64,000 bases of DNA, from contig CP154956.1 of assembly GCA_039621445.1 (NCBI GenBank), positions 2,889,873-2,953,872 of the forward strand, given 5' to 3'. The translations under genes and the position numbers were made by a program. A model generated the notes under the pieces. It had not been told where the DNA came from and searched no databases. It saw only the letters and a list, made by a program, of their open reading frames with translations. Below, one piece after another: positions 19,986 through 31,737 of the stretch; the stretch's first letter is position 1; the number at the start of each line of letters is the position of its first letter. The stretch comes from Euglena gracilis (taxonomy: Eukaryota > Euglenida > Euglenophyceae > Euglenales).

Positions 19986-22900
19986 TTTACCACGTGGGTT
20001 TCCCTTGCCTTTCCCTTTCCCCCTCCCCCCTCCCTTGGCCTCCGGTCCTCCGGTGGCTGCCCGTCTGTCTGGCGCGCTGGGCTGCCCCTTCCCCCTCCCC
20101 CCTCCCTTGCCTGCTGGTGGGTGTGTGGCGGTCCCCGTGCGTGCGTGCGTGCTGGGGGGGCGGCGCTCCCCCCATGGGCTCCGCACGCCTTTCACGCCAC
20201 CCCCGGACCCCGCGCCAGGGCCCGGGGGCCCGGGGCTGCCACCGCATACTCGCCCCCCACCCCCCAGTGCCCCGTCGGCGTGGTACACCTCGTTCTGGTA
20301 CCCGCATGACGGGCACGGATGGCAGTATCCGTGCCCGGCACGCGGGTTTCGGGGATCTCCGCGGCCGCGTCGTTCTTGGGCTCCGTCGCCTCGTCCACGG
20401 CCTCGTCCTCCCCGTCCTCCGCGTCCTCCTCGTTGCTCTGGTGGCGGCTGCCTGCTCGCTTGGCGGCTTGGGGGTTCAAACCCAATGGATCTCTTCCGCC
20501 CCGGCGTTGTTGCTGTGGCTGCAGGGGGGCCCAGGGGTTGTCGTCCCTTAGGTCCGGTCGTGCTGCTGCTGCTGCGGGGGCGGATTCTGCCGCCATTGGT
20601 CGAGCTCTTGCTGCATTTCTTGCAGCGCTCGTTGGAGCCCTTGGAGGCGCTTTTGGAGGCGTTTTCGGCCGGTGCTTTGTGCTGTTTGCCAGCCCTCTCC
20701 TTGGGGTTGGCCCTGCCGGCTTCCTTGTGGGGTGACGTTTCCTTTGCCACCCTTGCCTCCTTTCCTGGGCTGTGTCTGCCCTTTTCCTGTTTGTTGTCCT
20801 CCTCGCTGGGCCCCCCCTTTTGGGTTGGGCTGTTGGTACCCTCTTTGGGGTGGTCCGGGGTTCTTTGCTTCCCCGATCCGTGCCCCTTTCTTCCAGTCGT
20901 GCTGGTCTTGGCTTCTGCTTCTGGGGCACGGTTCTTCTGCTCCTTCGTCCCGCTTGACGGCGTGTCGGGCCACGCCCTGCCAGTGATTGGCAGGTACCCC
21001 TGGAGATCCGCCCCAGGTCGGTTGCGGGTTCTTAGGCTGGCGCCCCGCCTGCCACCCGGGGCAGAGGTCCTCTGCGCCGGGCAGGCCGTCATTGCCTGGC
21101 ATGCCTGTGATTTTTGTGTTCATGGTGCTGGTGGGTTCTGTTTTGTTGGGGTCCCGATTGACGGCGTGCCGGGACACGCCCTGCCGGTGATCGGCAGGTA
21201 CCCCTGGAGAGCCGCCCCAGGCCGGTCGCGGGTGATTCTTTGGGCTCCCCGCTTGCCCCTCGGGGGGGTCCGCTGCCGACCCTTCCTCTTCTGGGCCTGG
21301 CTGCTTCGCCTCCCCGATGCGCTGGCCTTCCTGCCAGTCGTGGCTGGTGGGTTCTCCACCTTCTGCTTCCGCTCCGGTGTGGGACCTCCGCCTCTCTTCT
21401 CGCGTGCTTCTGGCTTGGTCTTCTGCTTGGGTTGGGCCTTCGTTCTCCATCGCCTTCCATCGGCGGATCTCGTCCCTCCGCTTGTCGGCGACGGCTGCCC
21501 ACACTTGGTCTTGGAGGCTTTGGTCCCACCCCTGCCACATCTCGTGGCGGTCGCTTGCTTTGGGCGTGGCCTTGAACCGCTCGAACTGCTCCCGCCACTC
21601 CGCCGGCCACTCGGCCAAGCGCGTGTACAGCCTCTTCTTGCGCTGGCTTGGCTGGGTTGCCTGCGAGGCGTCGTCCCCTTCGGTGGGCTGTGGTGTGGCC
21701 GCCTCCTCCACCACCACCGACACTGGGCGCTTGTTGCCCAGGAGTCGGTCTGTGGCCATGGGGTCGCTTCTTGCCGGTGCCTCCTCGGTGGCTGTGGTGC
21801 TTTGTGCTTCCTGCGTGGGGGTGGCGCTCGGTGGCGGTGTGGCGCTTGTGGTTGGTGTGGGTGGGGCCGGCGTGCTGCTGGTGTGGCTGGTGTGGGCGGG
21901 GCTGGTACTGCCTGGTGGTGCTGCTGGCGTGGCCGTGGTGCTGGCCCCTTCTGTTGCGGGTGGTGGTGGGTTGCTGCTTGGCGGTGGTGCGTCTCCTGCC
22001 GGGGTGGAGGCTGCTGCAGGCAATGTGGGTGTGGCGGCGGTGGGTGCGTCTTCGATCGCCAGCGTCGCGCGGTGGGATAGGTGGCGGCTCTCTTGCTGCT
22101 GCTGTTGCTGCTGCCAGATCCATCGCACCATTTCGATGAGCAGTGCGCGTTGGGGGTCCACTGCTCCTTCCGCCGGGTAGGGCTGTGGTCGCCCCACCTC
22201 CCGCTGCCATCGGGCCCTCGTTGGCCCGGTGGTGCTGCTGACCGCTTGGATCAGGCGTTGGACTGGCATGGGCAGCTGTGCGCTCGCCCCCCGGAGCAGC
22301 ACGGTCACTGCCCCGGTGTCCAGCCACGGCAGAGGGAGTGGGCGTTCCACTGGCACCAGGCGCTCCACGTGCACCGGCACCGGGTACGGTGTGGGCACTG
22401 CGCGCTCCACGACCACCGGCACGGGTACGTGGTACGGCACTGGGATCTGTACCGGCACCACGCGCTCGACGTACACCGGCACGGGACAGGGGGTGGGCAC
22501 CGGCACCGGCACCGGGTATGGTTGGGGCACCTGGACCACTTGCAGCGGCTGCTGCACTGTGGTTGTTGGCGACTGCTGGCTGGTTGGCGTCGCCGCTGAT
22601 GTCTGTGTGGTGGGTGTGGGGGAAGCTCCGGCCACCTCCCGCTCCTGTGTGCTCGCTGTGCACCGTGTTTCGGCGACAGGGACGTGAGGTGGCTGTGCTC
22701 GTGGGGAGAGTGCGCCCCCCACTGCACGCTCCTGTGCGAGAGGGGCGTGCAGTGGCAGCGACTCGGAAGGCGGACAGCCCCATCGCACAGCCTTTTCGGC
22801 CCAAGTCGACGACGAGCTGGCAGCCCCCCGCGTGGGGTACACCGGTGAAGACCACGGCCTTCTCGGCGGTATGTTGCCTTTCTGCCCTGCCCCCCTCTGT

Positions 22901-25810
22901 CCTGGTCGTCCGGTCCTGGTTGGCCCCACCCCTCCCCTGCCGCTCGGTGGGAGGGGGTACGGTATCAGCGGCGGTGCCATCGGGCGGTAGCTGCTGGCTG
23001 GTTGCGAGGAGCCGCCCTGCGGCTCCCCGTCGCCTTGGCTTGCGTGTGGCGGGGACCCCGGTGGCGTGGTGAGGTCGATGAGGTCGTCGATGGGCTCCCG
23101 TTGTGCTGCTTGGGGCTGGGGGGTCCCCTCACATGCTGCCTGGTGCCCTGCTGCGTCCCGCGGTGGTGGGTGCTGTGGTGTTCCCCTGCCACTGTCCCGC
23201 GGCAGTGGTACGCGGGCTTCCCACGTTGGCCACTTGGGGGCCGGCCTGCGCTGTCCCGCCTCCTCCGCTTCCGTCACCTTTCGCCATGCGTCGTGGAACC
23301 ACGCCCGCAGTTCCCGCGTGGTGACGGATGCCGCGTCCCAGTACCGCCACAGGAACCGGGTCCACGTGGAGTGCACCATTCTCCGTGGGTATCCCCTGCG
23401 ATGCGCGTGGGTGAAGATGCCGGCCACCGCGTCTTGGAACAGATCCATGCGGCTGCATGTCCGTTGGGCTGCCACCAACCGGCCCATGATGACGCCTGCC
23501 AGCTGGGCTGGGTTGGCCACTGTTGTGCCCTCGGGGTATCGGTCCACCCGGATGGGGTAGTCCACTGCACGGTCGTGCAGGACCGAGTGGGCTTGTCCGC
23601 GGTCGTCCACGAACAGCCGCACCCCCCGGTAGATGAGGCTGTGGGGCTCCTCGGCGGTGGACTTGTACTGCATCCCGTAGTCCTCCTCGGTGGGCAGCCC
23701 TTTCCCGGGGGTGAGGGCATCTGGTCCCATGACGATGATGTCGTCGATGTACCGCCGCATCAGGACGTTGGTCGGTGCCGTTCGGTCCACCCACCTGCTC
23801 TCCACGGCGTAGGCGTACAGGTTGGCCAGCTGCGGGGAGCACTCCAGCCCCATGGGTACTCCCTTTTGCTGCTTCCGCACCACGCCGTTCACCGCGTAGA
23901 GGTTGGCCAGCATCTTGCGCAGGGTGTCCTCCACCCTCGGCAGCGTGAACCACGGCATTCCGGGGGCGTCCTTCACCTTGGCCGCCTCGTGCCAGCCCCC
24001 TGCCCCCAGGCGTAGGTCCACGTCTCGTGGGTGTTGGCCCGTGTCCCGTGCTTTGCCGGTGGTTTCCTCCTCCCAGGCCTCCTTCACCGCTGCCATCACC
24101 CCGTGCACCAGGTGCTCGTGCTCCAGCGCCTCGTACATGGTGGTGAAGTCATACGTTGCCCACGGCACGGCGCCCAGGGCTCGGCTTTGCGCCAGCACCC
24201 GGAACTCCTGCACGAACTCATCGATGTCCTCGATGATCCAGTAGCGGGACTTGTTGCCTTTGCCCACTGCTTCCCGGTCCTTTCGCCGCAGGGTGGCCAT
24301 CACCACTTGGAGCACTTTGACCATGAGGCCGCCCACTTCGGAGAGGGCGTTCTTTGGCTTTCCTTCTTCTTCCTCATGGTCGCCTTCGTCCTGGTTCCGG
24401 GCCGTCCCGGCAATCCAGCGGAAGGCTTGCTTCTTGGCCTTCCATGCTCCATAGAGGTATGGCAGCCGTGGGTGGTGGAGGAGCTGCAGCTCGTCGTTCA
24501 GGGCCTTGATCTGCTCCAGCAGGTCCGCCGGCGGGCGGGCGTCTGGGACGAATGCCCCGGTCGCTTCTAGCCGCTCGTGCAGCTTCGCCGCGAACAGCCG
24601 CCCGCAGGCGAAGAACAGGGCGTGCGGTGCCCTGTCCTCCGGCCCGAACACCAGCGCTCTCTTGGCTGCGCTGAGCTGCTCCTGCAGGTTGGGGTACCCG
24701 TCTGGCTCGTGGGGGTGCTCCCTCGCCGCCTGCGTGATGCGGGCCTCTGCGCGTGCCCGCACCGCTTCCGCCCACTTCAGCAGGCCCGTGCGGTAGCCCT
24801 CGTCGTCTTGGTGGGCCTTGGTCTTGTACTCCACGTACTGGCGGAGGCCGTCGTCGAGGCGCGCCAGCACTGACGAGATGGGCAGCCGCAGGCGGTACTT
24901 CTTCCCCTTGCTGAGGATCTCCCTCAGGTACGGGGACGCCAGCTCGTCGGGGTCTGTGGAGAGGACGTGCCCCTCCACCAGCGTGGCGTTCGGTCGCACC
25001 TGCGTCCGGCAGGGGCAGTGCTCCTCCCCGTCGGCGTCCATCGGCTGTGGGTGCATGGCCCAGTCCTTGTAGTTGAACAGTGCGCTGGCGATCTGCGGGG
25101 CGAACTTGTGCACCACCATGATGGCTGCCCCCACCTCCGGCTCTGGGTGGAGCTTGTACACCTCGGGGTCGCGGATGATGTCCGGCAGGGCCATCTTCTC
25201 GGCGATGGGGTGCCCGTACAGGAAGCGGACGAAATCCCGGGCCTTCTTCTCCGCCTTGCGCTTTCGGAGTGCCTCCCGGGCTTCTGCTGCGATCGCAGCC
25301 GTTGTCGCCGTCTGCTCTGTTGGGCGCAGTCCCTTCTCCAGCCCCTCCAGGATCTCCACCAGGTCCTCGCGTGCCAGCACGTGCAGCCACCGCCTTGTTG
25401 CCCTCGGGTCTGCCTGCCACTGCCGGATGGCGCTCTTTGCCGCCTCCAGGTCCCGTGCTGGTTCCCGTGGCGCGGTTGCTCCACTGGGGGGCAGGTGGCC
25501 CGCGCTTGCGGGCTTGCCCGGGTACGCTGAGTTCCATCCCTTTGGCCACATGGACCTCAGCTTGTCCACCCAGTACTTCTCCCTCGGGGTGGCCACCGCC
25601 CGGAAGAGCGCCCGCTCTTTCTTCCGCCACCCTGCTTGTCGGTCTGCCTCTGGACATCGCCACAGCTCCTTGGGGATGATCTCCAGTGGCAGGGCCAGCC
25701 AGGTCATCGGGTCCGGGTCGTCTGCCAGCGCCAGGTGCAGGAAGTCCCGCGCCGACTTTCGTGCGTACCAGTGCTCTCGTGCCCGCTGGCGGATGGTGTT
25801 GACCGTCTGC
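19986..25810 (-). mobile_element. Penelope-like retroelement copy A1, 5'-truncated, RT open
   Basis: Minus-strand copy of about 5.8 kb. Identity with A2 stops abruptly at 25810, inside the GIY-YIG domain just after the YVGQ signature, and unrelated AT-rich sequence follows: a typical 5' truncation. The remainder is nearly identical to A2 where both exist, implying recent activity or duplication. The 3' end (GGGAAACCCACGTGGTAAAAG) abuts the GAGAGA and hairpin of A2, so the two copies are head to tail. Confidence 0.8.
20548..25810 (-). CDS. Copy A1 reverse transcriptase polyprotein (5'-truncated)
   Basis: A single minus frame is open from the truncation to a stop at 20548; the first internal Met is at 25707. 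Order: end of GIY-YIG, helical region, HCPCRTQ ... EGHV metal-like site (about 24970-25030), thumb-proximal helices, RT motif A ATYDFTTMYEALE (24121-24158), motif B GVPMGLECSPQLANLYA (23805-23870), motif C RYIDDIIV (around 23740-23751), and the following LIYRGVRLFVDD. Next come Pro-rich linkers, Pro-Val repeats with VER (22330-22540), WIWQQQQQQQ, KKRLYTRLAEWPAEW, SHDWQEGQRIGEAKQPGP, HDWKKGARIGEAKNPGP and a terminal coiled coil. All RT catalytic aspartates are present. Loss of the GIY-YIG signature should abolish self-primed insertion. Confidence 0.75.
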
Positions 25811-26160
25811 TGTTTCGTCGGTTTGTGCGATAAATATTATCATTATTTTGTCCCCTTTTTTCTGTGATTTTCATTTTTTATCTGTCTTTTTTACGGCATA
25901 GGGGAAATATGTACAAACATGTGTACTCATCTAATTGCGGTACCCCCCCTTGTCCAAGATACAGTGTGTCGTTTGAACACACACCATGTCATTGGCATTT
26001 TTCTGGGACACCACCTGGAGTCAACTGCAGTTTCATTGGCACACTGTCTCTTTGTCACCCCCCCCCCCCCTGGAGCGGAGCTGCGGCTTGGACAAGGGTG
26101 GCGGAATCGGGAGTGTTGTTTTTGAAGCAGTGGTTTCGATCTGCCCCCCCCCGTCCACCC
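25811..26160. other. Flank of the array, nothing recognised
   Basis: AT-rich then mixed sequence outside the truncated 5' end of A1. No coding frame is supported. Confidence 0.5.
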
Positions 26161-26162
26161 CC

Positions 26163-26262
26163 CGGGGGCACCTCCCGAAGAACCCCAAGCACGTCTCCGG
26201 CTCCGTGATTAAGGGGTCGATGACCGGCAACCAGCCCACACTGGCTCTCCTTCCCCACTGTA
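26163..26262 (+). CDS. Exon-like fragment, uncertain
   Basis: Only one + frame is open (LPKNPKHVSGSVIKGSMTGN). The boundaries are not convincing and the protein is not recognised. It may be an exon of the cyclase-like gene beyond the array, or chance. Confidence 0.2.
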
Positions 26263-26779
26263 TTGTATATGATCAGTGTTCCATTTCTTGCTGCACCCCC
26301 CATGTCGGTGACTGTTGCTCTCTCTCCTTTTTTGGGTGCGCCGATTTTCAGATCAAATTTTTCTCTCACTGCCGTATGGGAGTTGGGTGAGGGGCAGGTC
26401 AAGCCCAGAGTATCAAGCGAGCGGTGGCTTTGCAGGGGGGATGGGGGTAAGACCACCTCCCCTCCCCAGGGGGGACCCCCCCCCTCCTCGCCCCTTCAGA
26501 CCGAGGAGGTGGGTCCGGGACCCCGAGGAATCAAAAACAAAAAATTCCCGTGATTTGTGCGGGGAAGATGAAATTTTTGGAATTTTTCGACTCATCAAAA
26601 AGTGCGTGAGAACGCGATTTTTGGGGTCTTTTTGAAGGCTTCAACAAATTTTGCACAGAGCGAGGGATCCAGACCCCCCTCCCCACACATTTAATACCTG
26701 GTCGACCCACCCCGTCAAGCCTTCCCATGTCGCCCTGGGAAGGGAGGTGCTTTTTGCCTTGCGGCAGCTTTGGGGGGGG

Positions 26780-26929
26780 GGCGCCACTGTGCCAGCGCAA
26801 ATCGACGTCGAGCTGCGGACGTTCGCCAGCCTCCAGAAGCTGGTCAGCCAGGCAGCAAGGCCGTTGCCGCCACCCCTGGGGAGGCTGCCGCCTGCGGCCC
26901 CAAAGTGCCACTGGCCCAGTCAGAGAGGT
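26780..26929 (+). CDS. Exon-like GC-rich segment ending at a GTACTC donor
   Basis: A + frame reads VPAQIDVELRTFASLQKLVS then becomes Pro-rich, followed by CAGAGAG then GTACTC. It directly precedes the 10-bp minisatellite, which would then lie in an intron. It could be an upstream exon of the methyltransferase gene. The frame switch to Pro-rich sequence lowers confidence. Confidence 0.25.
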
Positions 26930-26936
26930 ACTCACC

Positions 26937-29330
26937 CCACAGTGCCAGCACCGCGGGGCACGGCGGGGCACGGCGGGGCACTGCGGGGCACTGCGGGGCA
27001 CCGCGGGGCACTGCGGGGCACCGCGGGGCACCGCGGGGCACGGCGGGGCACGGCGGGGCACTGCGGGGCACGGCGGGGCACCGCGGGGCACCGCGGGGCA
27101 CTGCGGGGCACTGCGGGGCACTGCGGGGCACCGCGGGGCACCGCGGGGCACCGCGGGGCACTGCGGGGCACGGCGGGGCACTGCGGGGCACCGCGGGGCA
27201 CGGCGGGGCACGGCGGGGCACTGCGGGGCACCGCGGGGCACTGCGGGGCACTGCGGGTCACTGCGGGGCACTGCGGGGCACCGCGGGGCACCGCGGGGCA
27301 CCGCGGGGCACCGCGGGGCACCGCGCACTGCGGGGCACCGCGGGGCACCGCGGGCACCGCGGGCACCGCGGGGCACCGCGGGGCACCGCGGGGCACCGCG
27401 GGGCACCGCGGGGCACTGCGGGGCACCGCGGGGCACGCGGGGCACCGCGGGCACCGCGGGGCACCGCGGGGCACTGCGGGGCACTGCGGGTCACGGCGGG
27501 GCACTGCGGGGCGCCGCGGGGCAATGCGGGGCACTGCGGGGCACTGCGGGGCACTGCGGGGCACCGCGGGGCACCGCGGGGCACCGCGGGGCACCGCGGG
27601 GCACCGCGGGGCACTGCGGGGCACTGCGGGGCACGCGGGCACTGCGGGCACTGCGGGGCACTGCGGGGCACGGCGGGCACGCGGGGCACTGCGGGCACTG
27701 CACCGCGGGGCACCGCGGGGCACCGCGGGGCACCGCGGGGCACTGCGCACTTGGCACCGCGGGGCACCGCACCGCGGCACCGCGGGGCACCGCGGGGCAC
27801 TGCGGGGCCCTGCGCACTTCCACCTGCGGGGCACTGCGGGGCACCTCGGGCACTTCGGGGCACTGCCGCGGCGCACCCTGCACACTTCACCTCCGCACTG
27901 CGGGGCACCGCCGGCACCTGCGGGCACTGCGGGCACCACCACAGCGGGGCACCGCGGGGCACCGCGCCCTCGGGGCCCCCGCGGGCACACCGCGGGCACC
28001 CACCGCGGGGCACTGCGGGCCGCGGGGCACCTCGCACCGCGGGGCACCCACCGGGGGGCACCGCGGGGCACTGCGGGGCACTGCGGGGCACCGCGGGGCA
28101 CTGCGGGGCACCGCGGGGCACTGCGGGGCACTGCGGGGCACTGCGGGGCACGGCGGGGCACGGCGGGGCACTGCGGGGCACTGCGGCGCACGGCGGGGCA
28201 CCGCGGGCACTGCGGGCACCGCGGGGCACTGCGGGGCACTGCGGGGCACTGCGGGCACCGCGGGGCACTGCGGGCACTGCGCACTGCGGGGCACCGCGGG
28301 CACCGCGGGGCACCGCGGGGCACCGCGCACCGCGGGGCACCGCGGGGCACCGCGGGGCACCGCGGGGCACCGCGGGGCACTGCGGGGCACCTGCGTGGGC
28401 ACTGCACCACTGCGGGGCACTGCGCACCTCGCCCTGCGGCACCCTTCGGGCACCCGGGGCACCTGCGCACCCTTCACTGCGGGCACTGCGGGCCCCTTCT
28501 GGCACCGCAGGCGCGGGCACGCGGCACCGCGGGGCCTCGCGCCCGCGGGCCCTCTTGCACCCCGCGGGGCACCGCGCGGGGCACTGCGGGGCACCGCGGG
28601 GCACTGCGGGGCACCTGCCCCCACCGCGGTGCACGCCGCGCACTGCGGGGCACCGCGGGGCACCCTCACACACGCTGCCACCGCACCACTGCCACTGCAC
28701 TGCGGGCCGGGGCACCTGCGGGGCACCGCGGGGCACTGCGGGGCACCTGCACCGGCGGGGCACCGCTGCACCGCGGGGCACCCGGGCACTGCGGGGCACC
28801 GCGGGGCACTGCGCGGGGCACTGCGGGCACCGCGCACGCTGCACTGCGGGGCACCGCGGCGGGGCACTGCAACTGCGGGGCACCTGCGGGCACCGCTGCA
28901 TGCGGCACCGCGGGCACCGCGGGGCACTGCACCTGCGGGGCACCTGCGGCGCGCGCACCGGGGCACTGCGGGGCCACCGCTCCACCCCGGGGCACTGCGG
29001 GGCACTGCGGGGCTGACACCGCACCGCGGGCACGGCGGGGCACCCCGCCACGCGGGGCACCCTCACGGCGGGACCTGCTGCACCCTGGCACCGCACCTGC
29101 GCGGCCCTCGGGGCACCCGGGGCACTGCGGGCACTGCGGGCACGGCTGCGGGGCACTGGCACGCGGGGCACGGGGCGGGGCACGGCGGGGCACCGGGCAC
29201 TGGTGCACACTTCACACGGGGCACGCACTGGCCAACTGCGGGCCTTCCACGCGCGGCCCCTTCAGCCACTGCGGCACCGCGCACTTCGGGCACGCGGGCA
29301 CGCGGGGCACTGCCACGCACTGCCCCGGGC
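26937..29330. repeat. 10-bp GC-rich minisatellite, decaying 3'-ward
   Basis: Tandem CNGCGGGGCA with N = C, T or G. The first about 700 bp keep strict 10-bp spacing. Then units of 9 bp, losses and insertions become frequent, and by about 28.5-29.3 kb only scattered GGGCAC words remain. Every frame on both strands lacks stops for up to 950 codons because the unit contains none. These are not genes. Confidence 0.95.
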
Positions 29331-29957
29331 TTTTCCACTTTTTGCACTTCCCCCGGCACTCAACGGCCCCGGGGGCCCGCGCACTGCGGGCACACGGGGC
29401 ACGCGAGCACTGCAGGCCGTTAAACCACTTGGTTTTGCAACATTGGCTTTTTCGGGCCATCAACGGCAATTCTGGTCGTTTTGTGCAACTCTTTGCCTTT
29501 CTGGTCCAATTTGAAGACTGACCAAAAAATGCCTGCATGGCGCTACATCATTGACGGTGCTTGCATGAGGGTTAAACTGCCCGCAGTGCCACGCAGTGCC
29601 GGCACTGCGGGGTGGGCATCCCCAGAAGGTTTCAAGGCATTGGCGCCTGGTTCTCGTGTTGGCCAGAGGAAGGGGCAATTCATTGCGCATTTTTTGCAGG
29701 TTATATTATTGGGGTGTTCACAGTTTTTGTATTTTGTATTTTTCTTTCATTTTGCCTTTTTCTGCATTTTCGCATTTTTCGTGTTTTTGACTTTTAAAAT
29801 TTTCAGACTATTTTTGTACATTTTCCATAATTTCCCCTGTCTACCCCCCCACAACAAATTTTGTCCGCCCCGATGCTGTGGTCATGACAACGAATCAGGC
29901 CCCCGCCAATGGCCGGCTGGACAGTTTCCCAATGAATGGATGGGGGGAGGTGTGTGT
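29331..29957 (+). other. Probable intron sequence upstream of methyltransferase exon
   Basis: T-rich, with no supported exon. It includes AT-rich stretches at 29700-29830. Confidence 0.4.
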
Positions 29958-29970
29958 GCAGCTGGCAGCA

Positions 29971-30087
29971 GCGCCCTTGCCCCGGGGCGGGCGGTAGAGA
30001 TCCTGAAGCTGGACATCGAGGGCATGGAGGGCCGGGTGCTGGCCGACATCGCGACGTCCTTCGGGGGCTGCATCCCCGCCCGGCAGG
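29971..30087 (+). CDS. METTL24/FkbM-like methyltransferase, exon 1 (of those seen)
   Basis: The frame reads AVEILKLDIEGMEGRVLADI and then SFGGCIPARQ. The LKLDIEGxE motif is the acidic loop after strand 4 of class I SAM-dependent methyltransferases of the FkbM / Methyltransf_21 / METTL24 type. The donor is CGGCAG then GTGTGA, phase 0. The acceptor is probably GCTGGCAGCAG, though CAG at 29957 is possible. Upstream exons carrying the SAM-binding G-loop are expected but were not identified. Confidence 0.6.
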
Positions 30088-31737
30088 TGTGAGCACGTTG
30101 CCCCCCCCTATCTGCCTCGATACCCGTGTTGGGGGGGTTTCTCTCGCACATGCAGCCCATCTTTCTGGCTTTTTAAAAAAAACAAGGCAAGATTTTATCT
30201 AGTTTTTTTATAAAAAAAATATCTGTAACTATCTCCTACACATCCACTTACTACCACCTACACATTTAAAACGTGTGCCCAAAAAAATCATGAAGTTGCA
30301 ATTATTAATGATACACCTTTGACAAATGACTGTCCACCTCAAAGCTTCATGGCTAATTTTCGAAATATGGCCTTGGATCATGTGCATCAATACATGCATA
30401 TGCATGTATACAAACACATGTATATGCATATGTACACATGTGCACATATTCACATGTATGTGTAGGGACGTGTACAGGGGCATACCAGAAATGCCTCCCC
30501 CTTCAAACCTGTTATTGTCATTTTTGGCAACACACCACTCAATTTTCCTTCCGGGGCCTCAGAAATACAGGGGTGGTCTTTTAATTTTTTTTGCCATCGT
30601 TGAGGGGTGTGCACTTGTTATTAAACCCAGGGGATGACGCAAATTTTGCTTCGCAGTTTTTGAGTTTTCCAACTTTGGCAAAAGTTGCAGGTTTTTGCAC
30701 TGTTTTTTCCTGGCGATTTTCCAATTTTTGCCGTATTCTTTTTGGTTTTGAAAAGTTCCTCATTTTGTCCCCAATTTTCCCTTGGAAAAAAATTTCACCA
30801 ATTTTGTGTTATTTTTTTTCGGTCAACCAATTGCAGAGTTTTATGTTAAATGAAGAATTTTCCCCAACAGAGGTAAGGTCAACAATCTCAGAGTTTGTGT
30901 TGGGGAAAGGGTTGGCCTGCTATGGCAAGTTCCTGATTCTTGTGTTGATTGTATGCAGTGATCTAATCCGACCCAAGCTGTAGAAAGGGAACCAACTTCC
31001 TCCCAAAAATATGACCTCACGTGTGCTTTTTGTGTCCGTCACTGAAAATCTGAAGGGGTATTTAATTCTTTGGGGGTCAACGACCGCTTAAATTTTGCTG
31101 GATAATCAATCTGCTGCAAATCTGCTTCAAAAAAAAATCCCGTGGGTCAAAATAGGACCAAACAGCAGAATTTTGGGCAATGAGAAATATTTTTGGTTCA
31201 TTGCCAAAAACTGTCTCAAAATTTCCAATTTCAAAAACCGAAAAATGCTTATAATCCAACCCCCCCCCAAAGTTCATCCTTTTTGGCACAATTGTACAGT
31301 TTTTAATGAGGACCGCATTTCGGTATTTTTTCCTGAATAAGTCCTGAGGGGGGGTCTGGTTTTAGAGGGTCCATTTTTTTTGGGATTATTTGCTAAAAAT
31401 TGGCAGGGGTCTTATTTTGGGGTGAGTGTATGTTTTGAGGGCTTCACTTTTTCGGGAGTGCTTAACAGGGAGGAGGAACAAAACAATGGACACTCTAAAA
31501 GGGTGACACAAAAGCAAACAAAAGCGCAAATAATCACACATAAAAGCAAAAAATGCAAATTGGATGTAAAATTCTTCAGGAGCTCCCCCAGGATGTACAT
31601 TTTCTGCACGAGAGGACTTTTAAATTTGATGCAGTTGATGCACAATGCACAACTGCAATCATTTGATGCAGTTGATGTGGTCTGGTTCCCCTGCTCTCAT
31701 TGACCCCTCCCTCCCCATTCAATGGCTCTTGTTCCAG

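Noticed and set aside
12940-21345. 2A-type ribosome-skipping peptide reading of x-NPGP
   Set aside because: Only NPGP fits in some copies; the D-x-E-x upstream residues of known 2A peptides are absent, and two of the three variants have QPGP or HPGP.
19696-22080. 794-codon plus-strand frame
   Set aside because: Antisense shadow of the Penelope-like element; the minus strand carries RT and GIY-YIG motifs.
26651-29521. Open frames up to 956 codons rich in AGHRG or PRSAP
   Set aside because: The 10-bp minisatellite unit contains no stop in any frame; both strands are equally open.
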